This document shows positions 6,124 through 8,389 of a DNA stretch of 8,389 nt, piece by piece. The notes below the pieces were generated by a model. That model saw nothing but the letters and a program-made list of their open reading frames with translations, made no database searches and was not told where the DNA came from. Numbering within the stretch: position 1 is the stretch's first letter; every line of letters begins with the position of its first letter. The position numbers and the translations under genes are program-made. Source of the stretch: Bacteroidales bacterium (GTDB lineage Bacteria; Bacteroidota; Bacteroidia; Bacteroidales; WRGA01); assembly GCA_031279795.1 (NCBI GenBank), contig JAITHZ010000089.1:1-8389 (forward strand), in the 5' to 3' direction.

Positions 6124-7413
6124 CTATTTTACACGCAAAACGCGCGAATAGCCGTAAGTGGCCAAATCACCCAATTCTTCCTCGATACGGAGCAGCTGGT
6201 TGTATTTTGCCATACGGTCGGAGCGGCTTAACGAGCCGGTTTTGATTTGTCCTGAATTGGTTGCGACAGCAATGTCGGCAATCGTAGCATCTTCTGTTTC
6301 GCCCGAACGGTGAGATGTTACTGATGTATAGCCTGCTCGGTGAGCCATGTCGATGGCGTCGAGCGTTTCCGACAGCGATCCGATTTGATTTACCTTAATC
6401 AGAATTGAATTGCCACAGCCAAGTTCGATGCCTTTTTTCAGAAAATCGACATTCGTCACAAACAGGTCGTCACCTACCAGCTGGCATTTGTCGCCAATCT
6501 TGTCGGTTAGGAGTTTCCATCCGTCCCAGTCGTTTTCGCTCATTCCGTCTTCAATCGAATCAATCGGATAGTTGGAAATAAGGCTGGCCAAATAGTCAGC
6601 TTGCTGAGCTGATGTGCGTTTGGCTCCGTTTGCTCCTTCGAATTTGGTATAGTCATAAACACCGTTTACATAAAATTCGGAAGCGGCACAGTCTAAGCCT
6701 ATTACAACATCTTTCCCCGGTTTGTATCCAGCGAGTTCAATGGCTTTGATGATGGATTCGAGTGCATCTTCCGTACCGTTCAGCGATGGGGCGAATCCGC
6801 CTTCGTCGCCAACAGCCGTACTCAGTCCCCGTTCGTGAAGCACCTTTTTCAGTGCATGGAAAACTTCGGCGCCATAGCGCAGGCCTTCGCGAAAAGAGGA
6901 AGCGCCCACTGGCCGAATCATAAATTCCTGAAAAGCAATTGGCGCGTCGGAGTGTGAGCCGCCATTGATGATGTTCATCATCGGAACGGGCAACGTATAG
7001 GTATTCGTTCCGCCGATGTATCGGTACAGCGGAATATCCAGGTAATTGGCTGCGGCTTTTGCTACGGCCAGCGAAACTCCAAGTATGGCGTTCGCGCCCA
7101 GATTGGATTTTGTTTTTGTTCCGTCCAGCTGAATCATCAGGTGGTCAACCTTGCGCTGTTCCAGAGCAGAAATTCCGACAAGAGCCGGAGCTATCAGCTT
7201 GTTTACATTTTCTACGGCTTTCAGAACGCCTTTTCCCAAATAACGTTTCTTGTCGCCATCGCGCAATTCCAGCGCTTCATTCTCGCCGGTGGATGCGCCC
7301 GACGGCACTGCTGCACGCCCTATGACGCCTGATTCCAACGTAACATCTACTTCAACGGTAGGATTTCCGCGAGAATCCAAAATCTCGCGTGCAATAATCT
7401 TATCTATTATCAT
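6124..7413 (-). CDS. eno: enolase (phosphopyruvate hydratase)
   Basis: Converts 2-phosphoglycerate to phosphoenolpyruvate in glycolysis; cytoplasmic, Mg2+-dependent. The 429 residues are full family length. The N-terminal domain has AREILDSRGNPTVEV (8-22) and the mobile loop VPSGASTGENEALELRD (36-52). In the barrel the catalytic and metal residues are all present: E163 (FQEFM), E204 (GDEGGFAP), metal ligands D241 (GLDCAASEF), E288 (SIEDG) and D315 (VGDDLFVTN), the catalytic base K340 (LIKVNQIGS), SHRSGETED (367-375) and K391 (IKTGS). The GGSHSDAPIAFQEF form (151-164) is the variant I associate with Bacteroidales enolases. The ATG at 7413 gives the standard MIIDKIIAREILDSRG start. It has its own promoter (7467-7497), 143 bases separate it from the antiporter gene upstream, and a 222-base gap with hairpins follows, so it is probably monocistronic. 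Confidence 0.99.
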   Translation of the reverse strand: MIIDKIIAREILDSRGNPTVEVDVTLESGVIGRAAVPSGASTGENEALELRDGDKKRYLGKGVLKAVENVNKLIAPALVGISALEQRKVDHLMIQLDGTKTKSNLGANAILGVSLAVAKAAANYLDIPLYRYIGGTNTYTLPVPMMNIINGGSHSDAPIAFQEFMIRPVGASSFREGLRYGAEVFHALKKVLHERGLSTAVGDEGGFAPSLNGTEDALESIIKAIELAGYKPGKDVVIGLDCAASEFYVNGVYDYTKFEGANGAKRTSAQQADYLASLISNYPIDSIEDGMSENDWDGWKLLTDKIGDKCQLVGDDLFVTNVDFLKKGIELGCGNSILIKVNQIGSLSETLDAIDMAHRAGYTSVTSHRSGETEDATIADIAVATNSGQIKTGSLSRSDRMAKYNQLLRIEEELGDLATYGYSRVLRVK

Positions 7414-7466
7414 TTCTATATTTAATAATGTGGTTTAAAAATATTTTTCATTCGGAATTTTGCGCA

Positions 7467-7497
7467 CAAATGTACGTGAAAATTTTCAATTGCACAA
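7467..7497 (-). promoter_or_regulatory. Bacteroidota-type promoter of eno
   Basis: On the minus strand TTG (7497-7495), a 20-base spacer and TACATTTG (7474-7467) match the -33/-7 consensus TTG and TAnnTTTG. Transcription should begin near 7460, leaving a leader of about 47 bases, AT-rich just before the eno ATG. The rest of the 143-base gap (7414-7556) holds nothing else I can identify. Confidence 0.7.
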
Positions 7498-7556
7498 GAT
7501 GAATAAAAATTCACCAGCATTTTTTTAATAACTGACTGAATATATGAAAATTTATT

Positions 7557-8389
7557 TTACAGTTGTTTTTCTCGGATAATCAGCGTTGATGGTATTTTTT
7601 CCATTGCATTTTTGTATTCTGATGAAACAGCGTCCCAACTTGCATAGCTAATGAGCATGAAATCCTGTTTGTTCAGAATATCTGCAGTAATTCGTTTTTT
7701 ATGCAAGAGGGTTACTCTGTTTTCAAAGCGGTCGGAAAAATGACGGATGTTTTTAATCACAGCCGGATTTTTTGTAATTAATCCGTTGACGTCCAAAATA
7801 ACGCTTCGGGCTTCGGGATTATTTTCCAGAACCGTTTGCGCACATTGCAGCAAATGCACGTCATCAGGTAAATACAACAAAACGAGCATGTTGGATATTG
7901 ACTTAAAGCCGTGGTCGATAAATATTCCTACAGACGATTTTGTCTGTTCGATAAAGACGCGCGTCTTATCATTCAACAAATTGCCGGGGTACAAAAAGAA
8001 ACTGTTTCCAATTTTCTGCAAGAGGCCGACAAGCCAGGAGAAATGTGGCTTTATTTGCCAGTTTCTTTTGAACAGGTCTTGTTTCATGATGGAAAGGCCT
8101 GCGCCAACAAGTAAAAAATCGTACCTGTTGGTGTTGGTTATGTCCACAATTTCCTGTCCGGCGTTGTCGGTAATGCGGTATTCTGTCCGAATGGGTATTT
8201 GCAACTGTTTCGCTTCTTCCAGAATTGGATTGAACCCTTCCTGCGAATAACGTTCTACAAGAATCGGGTTCACATCAGAACCTACGGTCATGTGCAGGGC
8301 TGTCACTTCGATTTCTTCGTTGCTGTTGCCGAATATTGCTCTGACTACGGCCAACAGCGCGGGACCACTTTCTGGACGTCCGAACGACA
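7557..8389 (-). CDS. cation:proton antiporter, C-terminal USP-like cytoplasmic region, partial (N-terminus outside window)
   Basis: Only the last 276 residues are visible, and the frame is still open at the window edge, with SFGRPESGPALLAVVRAIFG before the first possible start codon; it is therefore a truncated view of a longer gene. There are no membrane segments in the visible part. It contains two tandem alpha/beta units resembling universal stress protein domains: the first ends at the strand YDFLLVGAG (about residues 89-97 of the visible part), the second runs from TKSSVGIFIDHG (about 149-160) through SNMLVLLYLPDDVHLLQCAQTVL to the final strand QDFMLISYASWDAV. A Na+/H+ exchanger membrane domain followed by this tail is the layout of CPA2-type sodium/proton antiporters of Bacteroidales, and the linker and final strands look like theirs. 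The tail is presumed to be a regulatory cytoplasmic module. Enolase follows with its own promoter, so a functional link is not implied. A stand-alone USP protein is possible but less likely. Confidence 0.75.
   Translation of the reverse strand, partial: SFGRPESGPALLAVVRAIFGNSNEEIEVTALHMTVGSDVNPILVERYSQEGFNPILEEAKQLQIPIRTEYRITDNAGQEIVDITNTNRYDFLLVGAGLSIMKQDLFKRNWQIKPHFSWLVGLLQKIGNSFFLYPGNLLNDKTRVFIEQTKSSVGIFIDHGFKSISNMLVLLYLPDDVHLLQCAQTVLENNPEARSVILDVNGLITKNPAVIKNIRHFSDRFENRVTLLHKKRITADILNKQDFMLISYASWDAVSSEYKNAMEKIPSTLIIREKQL

Noticed and set aside
5829..6245. Plus-strand open frame through the gap after eno
   Set aside because: It runs through the hairpin repeats and into antisense eno; the translation is repeat-derived and has no family resemblance.
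7747..8250. Plus-strand open frame of 167 codons opposite the antiporter tail
   Set aside because: Antisense shadow of a coherent USP-like region; no domain or promoter recognised.
7557..8354. Reading the antiporter tail as a complete 265-residue gene starting at TTG 8354
   Set aside because: The frame stays open to the window edge and the preceding residues (SFGRPESGPAL) continue the same domain, so the gene starts outside the window.

Overview
The window reads as a stretch of a Bacteroidota chromosome, most likely order Bacteroidales. Supporting signs are the ssb-gldE gene pair, a DUF4827-type lipoprotein, a DUF5063 protein, a Bacteroidales-type enolase, and promoters with the Bacteroidota pattern TTG-N19/20-TAnnTTTG upstream of ssb and eno. 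All eight genes lie on the minus strand, so transcription runs from high to low coordinates. Two are cut by the window edges.

In transcription order: (i) 8389-7557 is the C-terminal, universal-stress-protein-like tail of a large cation:proton antiporter whose membrane part lies outside the window. (ii) 7413-6124 is enolase, complete, with its own promoter. (iii) 6123-5902 is a gene-free gap holding palindromic, partly repeated hairpin sequences. (iv) 5901-2748 is a compact four-gene run: a small lipoprotein with an FKBP-like pattern, a DUF5063 protein, a DEDDy 3'-5' exonuclease domain protein joined to it by an ATGA overlap, and a PBP4-type (S13) D-Ala-D-Ala carboxypeptidase. (v) 2620-1715 is a family 2 glycosyltransferase with a hydrophobic C-terminal segment; its 3' end runs into a heptanucleotide tandem repeat. 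(vi) 1545-2 is an ssb-gldE operon with a well-formed promoter; gldE starts at TTG and is cut off after its second CBS domain.

Functionally this is mostly housekeeping: glycolysis, DNA replication and repair, cell wall maturation, ion homeostasis, and an envelope glycosyltransferase. I see no CRISPR array, tRNA, rRNA, transposase, phage gene or defence system, and no convincing new multi-gene system. The points most worth a second look are the GldE copy whose DUF21 membrane domain lacks the family's usual conserved motifs, the palindromic repeats after eno, the FKBP-like pattern in the DUF4827 lipoprotein, and the heptamer array at the end of the glycosyltransferase gene.
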